DNA from: Schaalia sp. 19OD2882
Lineage (GTDB): Bacteria; Actinomycetota; Actinomycetes; Actinomycetales; Actinomycetaceae
Direction of reading: 5' to 3'
DNA: 64,000 nucleotides
NCBI RefSeq assembly: GCF_018986735.1
Contig: NZ_CP065521.1
Location: 1,488,001-1,552,000 of the forward strand
In this document: positions 45,376 to 54,141 of the stretch, one piece after another
Position numbering within the stretch: position 1 is the stretch's first letter
Layout of the letters: every line of letters begins with the position of its first letter
Position numbers and translations under genes: made by a program
The notes under the pieces: model-generated
What the model was told of the DNA's origin: nothing
What the model saw: the letters and a program-made list of their open reading frames with translations, nothing else
The model's database searches: none

Positions 45376-46215
45376 TCACTTTTGTGGGGCGGGGGCGGAA
45401 AGTCGTGCGAGGTGCAGGCTCAAGTAGGCGACCTCGTCCTCGGACAGGGAATCGCCAAGACGCAGTTCAAGCAGCTGGGCGATGGTGTGCGCGCAGGCGC
45501 TGGCCTGCGGACAGGCCTCCTGGATGGAACGGACGACGCTTCCGACGTGGTCGCGCAGTTGCTCGTCCTTTCGCACGCGCACGAATAGGTATCGAAGGTG
45601 GGTGATGAACCGGCCGACACTGATGGACTCCGGGTCCAGGGTGACTCCCAGTCCGGTGGCGGCCACGTCGAGGATCTGTTGGATGACTCCTGTCATCGTG
45701 TAGGTCCATGACAGGTCTCCGCCCGAGAAGCCGGCATTGACCAGGTGCAGGGTGAATGCGGTGGCCTCCGCGCGCGGCAGGGGCACGTCGCACTGGGGGG
45801 CCAGGGCGTTGAGAAGGGCAAGCGCCTTGGCGTACTCCTCCGGGTAGAGGTGAAGGACCTCGCCGGTCAGTGGGTACTCGATGACGTCACCCTTGCGGGC
45901 GCGAGCGAGGGCGAAGCCCAGGTGGTCGGCCAGGGCGAGGACCAAGGTCGGGCTGGAGGAGTCCTCGATTCCGGCCTCGCGCATGGCCGTCACGACCATC
46001 TGGACGTGTTCGGGCGGGATCTCGGCCAGAAGTTGTCCCATGTGGTCGGGATCTCGGCCGTCGCTGGGCACGAAGACGCGGACGATCTTCGTGTCGTCGA
46101 CCTTCTGACCCGGTTTTGCCTGAAAGCCGAGGCCACGCCCGGTGAGGATGACCTCAGTACCGTCCTGTCTGCGGGCGAGCACGACATTGTTGTTGAACAC
46201 ACGCAGCAGTTCCAT
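45376..46215 (-). CDS. BglG/LicT-family transcriptional antiterminator
   Basis: 279 aa. N-terminal RNA-binding CAT domain (1 to ~58, starting MELLRVFNNNVVLAR, with GRGLGFQAKPGQ), then PRD1 (~65-170, LADHLGFALARARKG) and PRD2 (~175-275, RFITHLRYLFVRVRKDEQ). The PRD histidines are targets of PTS phosphorylation: EII inactivates, HPr activates. It should bind the RAT RNA at 48.4 kb and prevent termination before EIIBCA. ATG 46215 with GGAGGGACCCC upstream; 51 nt after the permease gene. Confidence 0.92.
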   Translation of the reverse strand: MELLRVFNNNVVLARRQDGTEVILTGRGLGFQAKPGQKVDDTKIVRVFVPSDGRDPDHMGQLLAEIPPEHVQMVVTAMREAGIEDSSSPTLVLALADHLGFALARARKGDVIEYPLTGEVLHLYPEEYAKALALLNALAPQCDVPLPRAEATAFTLHLVNAGFSGGDLSWTYTMTGVIQQILDVAATGLGVTLDPESISVGRFITHLRYLFVRVRKDEQLRDHVGSVVRSIQEACPQASACAHTIAQLLELRLGDSLSEDEVAYLSLHLARLSAPAPQK

Positions 46216-46266
46216 GTGGGGTCCCTCCTTTCCGGGCGTGGCCGTGGCGCTCAGGTGGACTGCGGG

Positions 46267-48261
46267 TCAGCGCTGGACGTCGATGACCATCTCGCCGGCC
46301 CTGACCCGGCCGCCGATCCGCGGTTGGACCGATGTCAGAGCCTTGGAGTTGGTCACGGTCATGAGGGTAGTGGTCGCGTATCCTGCCTGTTCGACCTTTG
46401 CGAGGTCGACGGTCGCCAGCAGGTCACCGACCCTGACGCGTTGTCCCTTGGACACGACCACCTCGAAGCCGTCGCCGTCCATCTGGACGGTGTCAATGCC
46501 GACATGGACCAGGATCTCGACACCGTCGTCGGTCTTGATGCCGAATGCGTGGCCGGTCTTGGCCACGGTGGCCAGGCGTCCGCTGACGGGTGCGCAGATG
46601 GATCCGGATGTGGGGACCAAGGCCACGCCGGTGCCCAGGGCGCCCGAGGCGAAGACCTTGTCACCCGAGTCCTCCAGGGAGATGACCTCACCGTCCACGG
46701 GTGCGGCAACTGCCGTGGTCGGGTTGGCCGGGGTCGAGGCCGGCTCGTCCTCGACAACAGCGTGGACGGGAGCCGAACCGACTGCGGCGGCCCGGGCTGC
46801 GGCCTTTTGCTCCTTGGTCCGGTAGTCGAAGGTGACGACGAGGAAGAATGCGACGGTGAAGGCCGCAGCAATGGCGACGCCGTAGACCCACATGGGGTTG
46901 AACACGGGAATCGTGAGCAGCGAGGTGAATGCGAAGGCGCCGGTCTTCACGCCGCCGCTGGACAGACCCAGGATCGCGATCGTGATGCCACCGGTGGCGC
47001 ATCCTGCCAACATCAGCGGGTAGATGCGCTTGAAGCGCAGGTGGATGCCGTACAGCGAGGGCTCGGAGATACCGCCCAGGAGACCCGCAGCGAGGGCGCC
47101 GGTCGCGGTCTGGCGCATCTGGCTGTCCTTGTCCCGCAGGGACAGGAAGAGGACGCCGGCGGTGGCGCCGAAGCAAGCGAAGTTCCACGTACCCATGGGA
47201 CCCTGGATGAAGTCGTATCCCAAGCTCTGGATGTTGACGAGCATGAGGGCGTTGAGCGGCCAGTGCAGGCCGAGCGGGACGAGGAAGGGGTAGACCATCG
47301 GGATGATGATCGCGAAGACGAAGGGGGCGTTCGTGTTCATCCACGCCAGGCCCGCGCCCAGTCCGTTTCCGAGCCACACGCCGATTGGGCCGAGGAGGAA
47401 CGCGGTGAGAGGAATCATGACGAGCATGGAGATGAAGGGGACGAAGACCATTTGGACGTTCGTCGGGATGATCTTCTTCAGACCCTTGTAGAGCAGGGCG
47501 AGGACCGCGACCATGATGAGCGGGACGAAGACGTTGCCGCCGTAGTCGTTCATCTGCAGGGGCAGACCGAAGATGTGGGCCGTGCAGTCGTCCGTGCCGA
47601 GCGTCGTGTTGGTGACGCAGGTGAGGTCTGGGAAGTGTTCCCTGTTCCCGAGTTTGATGAAATCGGGGGTCATGAGGGCACCCATGACGGTGGCTCCGAG
47701 CCACGGGTCGATGTCGAGCTTCTTCGCCGCGTTGTAGGCGACCATGATCGGCAGGAAGTAGAAGACCGCTCGCCACATGGTGTCGACGAAGACCCAGGAG
47801 GCGCTCTTGTCGTCTGCACGGAAGTCAACGATGTGCAGAGCGTCCAGGACCGCCGTGAAGGCGATGATGAGGGAGGCGCCGAGCAGCACGCCGAGGATGG
47901 GCCGGAAGGAGTCGGAGAGGTACTCGAAGAAGGCGTCGGCCCACGCGAACTTCCCGCGCGCCTTGGAGCGTGCGGCCGCCTTGACTTCGGCGTCGCTCAT
48001 CTGTGCACCCATGCCGGGCAGGTTCTGCATGGCGGCGTACACGCCTGCGACGGCTCCGCCGATGACGACCTGGAGTCGGTTGCCTCCTTGGGGCACCACA
48101 CCGAGGACACCATCGGCGGCGTCGAGGGCGTCGGTGTCGGCGCGGGCGACGTCGGCGAGTTCGAATCGCAGTCGTGTGGCGCAGTGGGTGAAGCCGACGA
48201 TGTTGTCGGCGCCTCCCACTCCTGCCAGGACCGCTTGTGCGATCTGGGATTCAGTGGCCAT
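46267..48261 (-). CDS. PTS beta-glucoside-family permease EIIBCA
   Basis: Membrane permease that phosphorylates its sugar during uptake. 664 aa in the order B-C-A. EIIB cysteine C27 in IVGFTHCATRLRFEL; EIIC with about ten hydrophobic segments (~110-450), including the conserved GGISEPSLYGIHLRF; EIIA from ~500 with TGHAFGIKTDDG and active-site histidine in LVHVGIDTVQMDG. The family covers beta-glucosides, sucrose and trehalose; specificity is not settled. ATG 48261 with AAAGGG upstream. Preceded by a RAT/terminator, followed by the antiterminator, ptsH and ptsI. Confidence 0.93.
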   Translation of the reverse strand: MATESQIAQAVLAGVGGADNIVGFTHCATRLRFELADVARADTDALDAADGVLGVVPQGGNRLQVVIGGAVAGVYAAMQNLPGMGAQMSDAEVKAAARSKARGKFAWADAFFEYLSDSFRPILGVLLGASLIIAFTAVLDALHIVDFRADDKSASWVFVDTMWRAVFYFLPIMVAYNAAKKLDIDPWLGATVMGALMTPDFIKLGNREHFPDLTCVTNTTLGTDDCTAHIFGLPLQMNDYGGNVFVPLIMVAVLALLYKGLKKIIPTNVQMVFVPFISMLVMIPLTAFLLGPIGVWLGNGLGAGLAWMNTNAPFVFAIIIPMVYPFLVPLGLHWPLNALMLVNIQSLGYDFIQGPMGTWNFACFGATAGVLFLSLRDKDSQMRQTATGALAAGLLGGISEPSLYGIHLRFKRIYPLMLAGCATGGITIAILGLSSGGVKTGAFAFTSLLTIPVFNPMWVYGVAIAAAFTVAFFLVVTFDYRTKEQKAAARAAAVGSAPVHAVVEDEPASTPANPTTAVAAPVDGEVISLEDSGDKVFASGALGTGVALVPTSGSICAPVSGRLATVAKTGHAFGIKTDDGVEILVHVGIDTVQMDGDGFEVVVSKGQRVRVGDLLATVDLAKVEQAGYATTTLMTVTNSKALTSVQPRIGGRVRAGEMVIDVQR

Positions 48262-48345
48262 GTGTCTGTGCCCTTTCTCAGCGGCTCGGCCTCGAGTCGC
48301 GTGGTGTGCGTGGACATGTGTGTGGAGGGTTGCAGGGCAACAAAA

Positions 48346-48407
48346 AAGACCTGGGTCGACGCCACAATGTGTCATCCCAGGTCTTGCCTCGGTGTGAGTA
48401 GCAACCC
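48346..48407 (-). promoter_or_regulatory. RAT antiterminator site overlapping an intrinsic terminator
   Basis: Reading the minus strand from 48407, GGGTTGCTACTCACACCGAG continues into GCAAGACCT (to 48379), closely matching the ~29-nt ribonucleic antiterminator bound by LicT/BglG. Its 3' end overlaps the terminator stem AAGACCTGGG (48385-48376) / CCCAGGTCTT (48355-48346), which is followed by a run of T. Binding of the antiterminator to the RAT excludes the terminator. Confidence 0.9.
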
Positions 48408-48440
48408 TGCGCGTCCACCACGACGGCGGACGTTGCGGCA

Positions 48441-48469
48441 ACCATACCGCCCTCGTCCCCTCCCGACAA
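48441..48469 (-). promoter_or_regulatory. Promoter of the EIIBCA-antiterminator-ptsHI operon
   Basis: Minus-strand TTGTCG (48469-48464), 17-nt spacer, TATGGT (48446-48441). Transcription would start near 48434, about 27 nt before the RAT. Confidence 0.65.
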
Positions 48470-48539
48470 CCCCCTTACCCGCCAACTGTTCCCTCGTTTC
48501 CGCCCCTCCCCTGCCGCGAGCCTCGCCCTCCTTTCTGCC

Positions 48540-48595
48540 GAAATCCGTCCTGGACGCGTTGGCGGACGAATCTCACGGGGTGACGGACGAATCTC
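48540..48595. repeat. GACGAATCTC repeat cluster 3
   Basis: GAAATCCGTC (48540-48549, minus orientation, two mismatches), GACGAATCTC (48565-48574) and GACGAATCTC (48586-48595). Steps of 25 and 21 bp, the mirror image of cluster 1. Located between the PTS promoter and the AsnC-like gene. Confidence 0.7.
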
Positions 48596-48661
48596 GTGGG
48601 AAGAGGTTCGGACATGGGAGGATCGGAGCAGGTACCGCGCCGCCCACACGAAGGAGTCCCC

Positions 48662-48940
48662 GTGCTCAGCGCCATCGTCCTCATCAACGCCGACGTCGAT
48701 TCCATTCCCGAGGTCGCCTCCGCCATCGCCGACCTCGAAGGCGTGGACGTCGTCTACTCGGTGACCGGCGACATCGACCTCGTCGCACTCGTCCGCGTCA
48801 GGCAACACGAGGACCTGGCCGAAGTCGTGTCCAACCGCATGGGCAAAGTCCCGGGAATCCGCCAGATGCGTACACACATCGCCTTCCGATCCTTCGCCTC
48901 GGCCGACCTGGAGGAGGCCTTCCACATCGGCCTGGGCTGA
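48662..48940 (+). CDS. Lrp/AsnC ligand-binding domain protein (no DNA-binding domain)
   Basis: 92 aa. Only the C-terminal RAM/AsnC_trans_reg domain of Lrp-family regulators is present (VYSVTGDIDLVALVRVRQHE, MRTHIAFRSF); the helix-turn-helix is absent. Such stand-alone domains are common in actinobacteria and are thought to bind amino acids or modulate full-length Lrp proteins by mixed oligomers. GTG 48662 start with AAGGAG 6 nt upstream. Confidence 0.85.
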   Translation: MLSAIVLINADVDSIPEVASAIADLEGVDVVYSVTGDIDLVALVRVRQHEDLAEVVSNRMGKVPGIRQMRTHIAFRSFASADLEEAFHIGLG

Positions 48941-48959
48941 CGAGGACGAGGGCGGCGCC

Positions 48960-50402
48960 TCAGGCCCTGGGAGCCACCCGCTGCAGGCGAAACCCCAGGT
49001 CCAGGGCTCTTGAGGCCCCATCTGCCCTGCGCCCCGCCCCCTGCCCGGTCGCTGCTGAAAGGCACTCGGCGTCCCGCCGCAACCGCTCCCGCGCAATCGC
49101 CGCCACGTCGGCGAAACCGGCGCGCTCGGCATGTGAGCCGGCGGCCACCGCCTCGGCCCGTTGGACCAGGACGAAACGCCGAGTACCCCCGTCGCGGGCA
49201 TTGAGCGCCATCACCGCGGCACCGGTGGTGCCCGAGCCCGCGAAGAAGTCGAGGACCAGCGCATTCTTCGGGGCGATCGAGCCCACAAGGGTCTCCAACA
49301 GCACTCGCGGCTTGGGGGTCTCGAAGACCTCCTTGAGCCCGAGCTCTTGCAGTTCGGCCTTCCCGGTCGATGTCGAAGGGCCGATGACCAAGTCCTTCAG
49401 GGCGGTGCCGGCCACATCGCGCACCTTCGTCCAGATGCGCAGCCGCCCGTCCACCACGCGGAAGTCCAGGTCCTCGTGGTCGGCGAGTACCCGCGAGCGC
49501 GACCACCTCCATGCGTGCCAGGAGATGCCTTCGCGCGCATTCGGGTGCGGCATGGCGGTGACGAACCCGGGAAAGGTCGTCGGGTCGTCGATGTCACTGA
49601 CCCGCACCCGGCCGGTCTCCGCCTGGTAGTGGATGCGGTAGACCATGGTGGGGGCGGTGACTTCGTTGAAGCGGGAATTCGTGTTGTGCAGTTCGTTCTT
49701 TCGCACATAGGGGCCGCGCGCGTCGTGTTCGACGGTGTAGGACGGGCTCTTGTAGACGGCCGGCATGATTCTGCGCAGTTCGGCCGCGTCGCCGGTGAAG
49801 CGTCCGACTCTGGCGGGATCGCGCGCGAAGCACAGGATCGACTCATGCGTACGTGCCGGTCCGACGCCGCTGATCTGGCGTCCTTTGAGGTTCGAGACCC
49901 ACGTGAAGTCTCCCACCAGGGAACCCGGACCGAAGACTTCCGTGCCGACCAGTCGCAGTTGAGCGACTTCGTTGTGGTCGACGGAGATCAGCAGGACCCC
50001 ACTGGGGGCCAGCAGGTTGCGGGCGACCATGAGCCTGGGCAGCATCATGGACAGCCACGCGCTGTGGCGCCGTCCTTCCTCCTCGCTGGCGCGATCGCCC
50101 GACATGGCGCGGTACTGTCTGCGGGTCAGGGCGTAGGAGTCGTCGTAGACGAAGTCGGATCCGGTGTTGTAGGGCGGGTCGATGTAGGCCAGGTCCACGG
50201 ACTCGGCCAGGTGGGGGGTGAGCAGTTTGAGGGCGTCAAGGTTGTCTCCCTCGACGAAGAGGTGGGCAGAGGGGGCGCCGTCGGGCCCGGGTTCGGATTC
50301 TTCGGGCACGTCGACCAGCACGGCGTCGGCACATGTGCGAGCCGACGCGGCTGCCGCCGCCTTCCCCGGCCATGTGAGCCCGTAGTGCTCCTCCTGTGTC
50401 AC
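48960..50402 (-). CDS. Solitary site-specific DNA methyltransferase (type III Mod-like, adenine-N6)
   Basis: 480 aa. The order is motif IV first (IDPPYNTGSDFVYDD, DPPY 75-78) and the AdoMet motif DFFAGSGTTGAAV (385-397) near the end, i.e. the beta class seen in type III Mod subunits, with the target-recognition region between. No Res/helicase or restriction gene is adjacent, so it is probably an orphan modification enzyme or the remnant of a restriction system. GTG 50402 start with GAGG 8 nt upstream. Tail is Arg/Ala-rich. Confidence 0.82.
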   Translation of the reverse strand: MTQEEHYGLTWPGKAAAAASARTCADAVLVDVPEESEPGPDGAPSAHLFVEGDNLDALKLLTPHLAESVDLAYIDPPYNTGSDFVYDDSYALTRRQYRAMSGDRASEEEGRRHSAWLSMMLPRLMVARNLLAPSGVLLISVDHNEVAQLRLVGTEVFGPGSLVGDFTWVSNLKGRQISGVGPARTHESILCFARDPARVGRFTGDAAELRRIMPAVYKSPSYTVEHDARGPYVRKNELHNTNSRFNEVTAPTMVYRIHYQAETGRVRVSDIDDPTTFPGFVTAMPHPNAREGISWHAWRWSRSRVLADHEDLDFRVVDGRLRIWTKVRDVAGTALKDLVIGPSTSTGKAELQELGLKEVFETPKPRVLLETLVGSIAPKNALVLDFFAGSGTTGAAVMALNARDGGTRRFVLVQRAEAVAAGSHAERAGFADVAAIARERLRRDAECLSAATGQGAGRRADGASRALDLGFRLQRVAPRA

Positions 50403-50412
50403 CGTGCGAGCC

Positions 50413-51456
50413 TCAGTCGTAGTCGGCCCACAGGCGCTTGCGGCCCGCGTCGACGGTGATCGCGCCCCCGTGGGGCAGGATCCACTGGGGCTTGGTGTGT
50501 CCGAAGGGGACGCCGCACACGACCGGGGCGTCGGGGTTGTAGGCTCCGACCACTTCGACGACGGTGTCATAGCGTTCGGCCCGCATGCGCTCCCGGACCC
50601 GGCCGGAGGGCACGTGGTCGAAGTTGGACACTGGTGGCCGGGCGAACAGGACGGCTCCGGCGGCTGCGAGCAGGCCTCTTTCCCCGAGGGCGCGAAGGAA
50701 ACGCAGCAGTGCCCTGGTGGGCATGATGTCTTCGCTGGACTCCAGCAGCAGGACGGCACCGTCCAGGTCACCCGGTGCCACACCTGCCCGGTCGGCCAGC
50801 AGCACCTCGGTCAGGGTCTCGATGCACCCGCCCCATGTGGGCCCGGTGACGGTGGCCTCACCTGCCCACCTCCAGGGTTCGGTGGACGTGCGTCCACCGT
50901 TTTCCACCAGTGCCCGTGGGTCGCTCCATTCGACGCCGAAGTCTTCGGAGCTTCCGGGCTCGGTGATCTCCAGGCGGCCCCCGTCGACGAGGGCGGCCCG
51001 CAGGGAAGCCAGGTGGACGGGGTCAATGGCCGGTCCCGGCCCGATGTGCACCATGGTGGAGCCCCCGTAGTAGGAGCGGACCCCGTTGGAACGCCAGAGG
51101 TGGTGCAGGTGCGTGTTGTCGGAGTGGCCGAGGAAGGTCGTCGGGTGTTCGCGCACGAGTGTCGGGTCGATCCTGCCGATGACGCCGACCTGGTCGTCGC
51201 CTCCCACGGTGGCGATGATTGCCGTGATGTCCGGATCACGCAGGGCCGCCTCGACGTCGGCGGCACGTGCGGCAAAGCTTGCGCGCAGGTCACGGGTGGT
51301 GGGGAATTCGACGGGGAGCAGACCGGTGGCCTCCTCGAGGCGGCGCATGGCCTGGTCGTGGACCTGGGGCCCCAGTGCCGGTCCGGCCAGGGAGGGTGAC
51401 AGGACGGCTATTCCGTCTCCCGGCCGGGACTTCGGAGGTGTGACGAGGGCGCTCAT
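50413..51456 (-). CDS. S66-family peptidase (LD-carboxypeptidase/MccF-like)
   Basis: 347 aa serine peptidase. The family strand IIATVGGDDQVGVI and the nucleophile region FLGHSDNTHLH fit S66, which cleaves L,D-bonds in peptidoglycan tetrapeptides (LdcA) or inactivates microcin C-like compounds (MccF). Late conserved Glu (LLLESSED) and His (VPFGHTKPQ) of the Ser-Glu-His triad are present. ATG 51456 follows TACACT and a 7-nt spacer (leaderless). Directly precedes the methyltransferase gene (10-nt gap). Confidence 0.82.
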   Translation of the reverse strand: MSALVTPPKSRPGDGIAVLSPSLAGPALGPQVHDQAMRRLEEATGLLPVEFPTTRDLRASFAARAADVEAALRDPDITAIIATVGGDDQVGVIGRIDPTLVREHPTTFLGHSDNTHLHHLWRSNGVRSYYGGSTMVHIGPGPAIDPVHLASLRAALVDGGRLEITEPGSSEDFGVEWSDPRALVENGGRTSTEPWRWAGEATVTGPTWGGCIETLTEVLLADRAGVAPGDLDGAVLLLESSEDIMPTRALLRFLRALGERGLLAAAGAVLFARPPVSNFDHVPSGRVRERMRAERYDTVVEVVGAYNPDAPVVCGVPFGHTKPQWILPHGGAITVDAGRKRLWADYD

Positions 51457-51498
51457 GTGCGCGAGTGTAGCCACACTCCCGAAGACTACGATCTGCCC
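51457..51498. promoter_or_regulatory. 42-bp divergent leaderless promoter pair
   Basis: Minus TACACT (51469-51464) lies 7 nt before the S66 gene, plus TACGAT (51487-51492) lies 6 nt before the hydrolase gene. The two -10 hexamers are 17 bp apart, so each lies in the other's -35 zone. Confidence 0.5.
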
Positions 51499-52269
51499 AT
51501 GGACACGATGACGACGGCGACAGGGATGATGGTCCACTGCGGTGGGACCGAGGGTGCTGCAACGCTGGTGCTGGCGCACGGACTGACGGATTCGGGGCGG
51601 TGTTGGCCCGACGCCGTGGCTCATTGGGGTGCCGCGTGGTGGATCCTGTGTCCGGACATGCGCAGCCACGGCGACTCTCCTCGCCTCACTGCCGACCAGC
51701 GGGCGCACACCGACAGGGTGTGGACCGAGGACCTGCTCGGCCTGCTCGAGTCCCTGCCGGAACCGCCGGTGCTCGTCGGTCATTCCCAAGGTGGCCGGAT
51801 CGGAACCCTGGCCGCCTTGGCACGACCGGACCTGGTGCGCGCCCTGGTCCTGGAGGACCCGGCTCTGTCATCGGATTCGGCGCGACCAGCGAACTTCAAC
51901 CAGGAGCACATCGAAAAGCTCACCGGCTTCGCGGAGCGACTGGACGGCGAGAAGGCGCGCATGAAGCGGCAGACCCCGTGGTCCGACACCGAGATCGAGG
52001 CGTGGGCGCTTGCCAAGGCCAAGATGGACGTGGGCCTGTTCGAGGGGTTCCACCTGGAATCGCTCATCCCTTCGGACCCGCTGGGGCGCCTGCAGGTGCC
52101 GACCTTGGTGTTGTACGACAGGGACGGGTTCTTCGCCGGGGATCCCCGCCCGCAGGCCAATCCTCTGGTCACCCGAGTCGATGTGGACGGGGTGGGTCAT
52201 TGCATCAGGCGCGACGCGCCTCAGGTCTACCACGACCTCGTCGACCCGTGGATCGACGCGCACCGCTGA
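51499..52269 (+). CDS. Alpha/beta hydrolase
   Basis: 256 aa. Nucleophile elbow GHSQGG (S96), oxyanion-side HG at LAHGLTDSG, acid after strand 7 near LYDRDGFFAGD and catalytic His in VDGVGHCIRRD. Full length, no signal peptide. The substrate is unknown; overall layout resembles small esterases and lactonases. ATG 51499 with TACGAT 6 nt upstream. Confidence 0.83.
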   Translation: MDTMTTATGMMVHCGGTEGAATLVLAHGLTDSGRCWPDAVAHWGAAWWILCPDMRSHGDSPRLTADQRAHTDRVWTEDLLGLLESLPEPPVLVGHSQGGRIGTLAALARPDLVRALVLEDPALSSDSARPANFNQEHIEKLTGFAERLDGEKARMKRQTPWSDTEIEAWALAKAKMDVGLFEGFHLESLIPSDPLGRLQVPTLVLYDRDGFFAGDPRPQANPLVTRVDVDGVGHCIRRDAPQVYHDLVDPWIDAHR

Positions 52270-52330
52270 GCGGCCCGGCCACACCCCATGCCTTGGTCGA
52301 CCCGCGTCCCCCCGGTCCGCCCGTGAGCCT

Positions 52331-53506
52331 TCAGGCCAGGCGAACCACCGGCACCAGCATTTCGTCTTCCGTCAGCGAACCGTGCACTCCCACCAGCGAG
52401 ATCGCCCCTTCACTCTGGGTGCGCGAGTCGACGACGCCTCGCCGCCCTCGTGGGTGGACCAGGAAGTCCCCGACCTGGTCGCAGCCGGGGCCCGGGCCCA
52501 GCAGGGCCGAAACGTGCGGGCCGGAAACCACCCACGCCTCCTCTCCCAGGAAGGCGCGCCACCGCTCCTCGACCTCGTCGGCCCGCCCCGGCTCGCAGTG
52601 GACGTGGACCGCGCGCGTCTCGCCGGCAATGATCCGCACTCCCTCGGCCAGTTCAGGGGTGGCGGCCACGTCAGTGAGGTCCTCGCGGCGCACGTCGACC
52701 ATGCCGTGGTCGGCGGTCAGCACGGCGCGCACGCGGCTGGGAAGGCGTCGCAGCAGGGAGGCGAGCCCGGCGTCGACGTGCTCGAGGGCCTCCACCCACT
52801 GGTTGGAGGCCAGTCCGTGCCCGTGGCCGGCATGGTCGATGTCCGACCAGTACAGGTAGACCAGTGGTGTGCCCGCTCGCAGTTCCCTCAGGGCCGCAGC
52901 GCAGCGGTCCTCCCAGCTCACGGCGGGTACGTGGCGCGCCCCACGAAGGGCGGCCCTGGTCAGGCCAGAACCGGCGAAGCTCGGCGGCGAGACGACCGCC
53001 GAGGCCACCCCCACCTGGTCCAGCCTCTCAAAGATCGGTGCGACGGGCTGCCACTGTCGTGGATCGGGCCCGCCTTCGAAGGCGAGGAGGTTCATGACTC
53101 CCGACCCGTGGGCGACGCTGTAGCCGACCATTCGCGTGGCCCCGGGGTAGGCGCCGGTGGCCAGCGCGGTGATGCCGGCGGCGGTGGTCGAGGGGGCGAC
53201 GGTGTGGGCGTGCAGGGTCGCCGATCGCAGGCGCCGCAGTGTGGGTGCGTGCCCGTAGTGTTCGCGAAGCGGCACAAGGCCCAGCCCGTCGACCATGACG
53301 ACCAGGGCCTGCTCGCCGCTGTCCAGGCCGATGTGTTCGGCGGCTTCTGGGCGAGCGCCGGGCAGCTTGGGGTCCAGGCAGGCGACGAGGGCTCCGAGGA
53401 CGTCGGTCAGGCGAAGGTCTCCCGGTCCGGGCAGGCTGGCCCCCGGCAGGTCCAGACGGGTCAGGTCGGGAAGCGGCAGGGCCGCCGGCTCGGGCAGGTC
53501 AGGCAC
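52331..53506 (-). CDS. Alkaline-phosphatase-superfamily protein (nucleotide pyrophosphatase/phosphodiesterase-like)
   Basis: 391 aa. Metal and nucleophile motifs of the superfamily are visible: LVVMVDGLGL (first metal Asp), APSTTAAGITALATGAYPG (Thr nucleophile region), YWSDIDHAGHGHG and LTADHGMVDV. No signal peptide. It starts inside the last codons of the DUF5998 gene (8-nt overlap), a pairing seen in actinobacteria. Likely a phosphodiesterase; substrate unknown. Confidence 0.85.
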   Translation of the reverse strand: MPDLPEPAALPLPDLTRLDLPGASLPGPGDLRLTDVLGALVACLDPKLPGARPEAAEHIGLDSGEQALVVMVDGLGLVPLREHYGHAPTLRRLRSATLHAHTVAPSTTAAGITALATGAYPGATRMVGYSVAHGSGVMNLLAFEGGPDPRQWQPVAPIFERLDQVGVASAVVSPPSFAGSGLTRAALRGARHVPAVSWEDRCAAALRELRAGTPLVYLYWSDIDHAGHGHGLASNQWVEALEHVDAGLASLLRRLPSRVRAVLTADHGMVDVRREDLTDVAATPELAEGVRIIAGETRAVHVHCEPGRADEVEERWRAFLGEEAWVVSGPHVSALLGPGPGCDQVGDFLVHPRGRRGVVDSRTQSEGAISLVGVHGSLTEDEMLVPVVRLA

Positions 53507-54080
53507 GGGGGTTCCCGGTCAGTTCTGCGCACAGCAGGTCCACGAGGGCGTGCGCGCGGGCCAGGGAATCCTCGCCGTCGGCTGTGGCGCTCACTCGGAT
53601 GACGAGGTCGTCCGGAACGGTGGTTCCCGTGTAGCCGTGGTCCGCCGCGCACTCCGGGTCGTCGCAGTGCGCGGGTTCAAGGTCCGTGCGGCGCACTCCG
53701 CCCAGGTCCAGGGACACGGTGACCTCTTCGGCGGCGGATCCGTCCACGGGGGAGGGCACGACTTCGCTCAGGGCCAGACCCTTGAGCTTGGTCAGCGGGT
53801 GAATGGCCGTGGCCACGGACGCTCCCCCGTCCTCGAGTTCATCGACGTGCAGGTGGACCAGCACGCGGCCGCTGCGCCCGTGAGGCGCCTCGGGTGCCGG
53901 GCGTGAGACGGCGATGAGGGTGAGGTGACGGAACATCGACCCGCGGTCGAAACCGGCGTCGAGTTGGTGCAGGACCACCTCGGGTTCGACGCCGCCGAGG
54001 ACGCGGCGCAAGGTGCGCTGGACGACCTGCGGGTAGAAGCCGATGCGCTCGATGTCGTGCCATGGACTCACGTGGCCCAT
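53499..54080 (-). CDS. DUF5998 family protein
   Basis: 193 aa, soluble, acidic. The beginning (HVSPWHDIERIGFYPQVVQR) and the VLVHLHVDELEDGG and DDLVIRVSATADGEDSL phrases are typical of this actinobacterial family of unknown function, always close to the phosphatase gene seen here. The start is either ATG 54080 (AAGG close upstream) or GTG 54071, which has CACAAT 7 nt upstream. Divergent from parC. Confidence 0.8.
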   Translation of the reverse strand: MGHVSPWHDIERIGFYPQVVQRTLRRVLGGVEPEVVLHQLDAGFDRGSMFRHLTLIAVSRPAPEAPHGRSGRVLVHLHVDELEDGGASVATAIHPLTKLKGLALSEVVPSPVDGSAAEEVTVSLDLGGVRRTDLEPAHCDDPECAADHGYTGTTVPDDLVIRVSATADGEDSLARAHALVDLLCAELTGNPRA

Positions 54081-54141
54081 TGTGCCTTGAGACGGCGTGG
54101 GAGTCGAAGCAGGTGCGGGCGCCCTGTGGACAATGGAGTCC

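Noticed and set aside
45745..49629. 1294-codon open frame on the plus strand
   Set aside because: It runs antisense through the antiterminator, EIIBCA and the methyltransferase; composition is typical of the mirror frame of G+C-rich genes, and the opposite strand has clear motifs.
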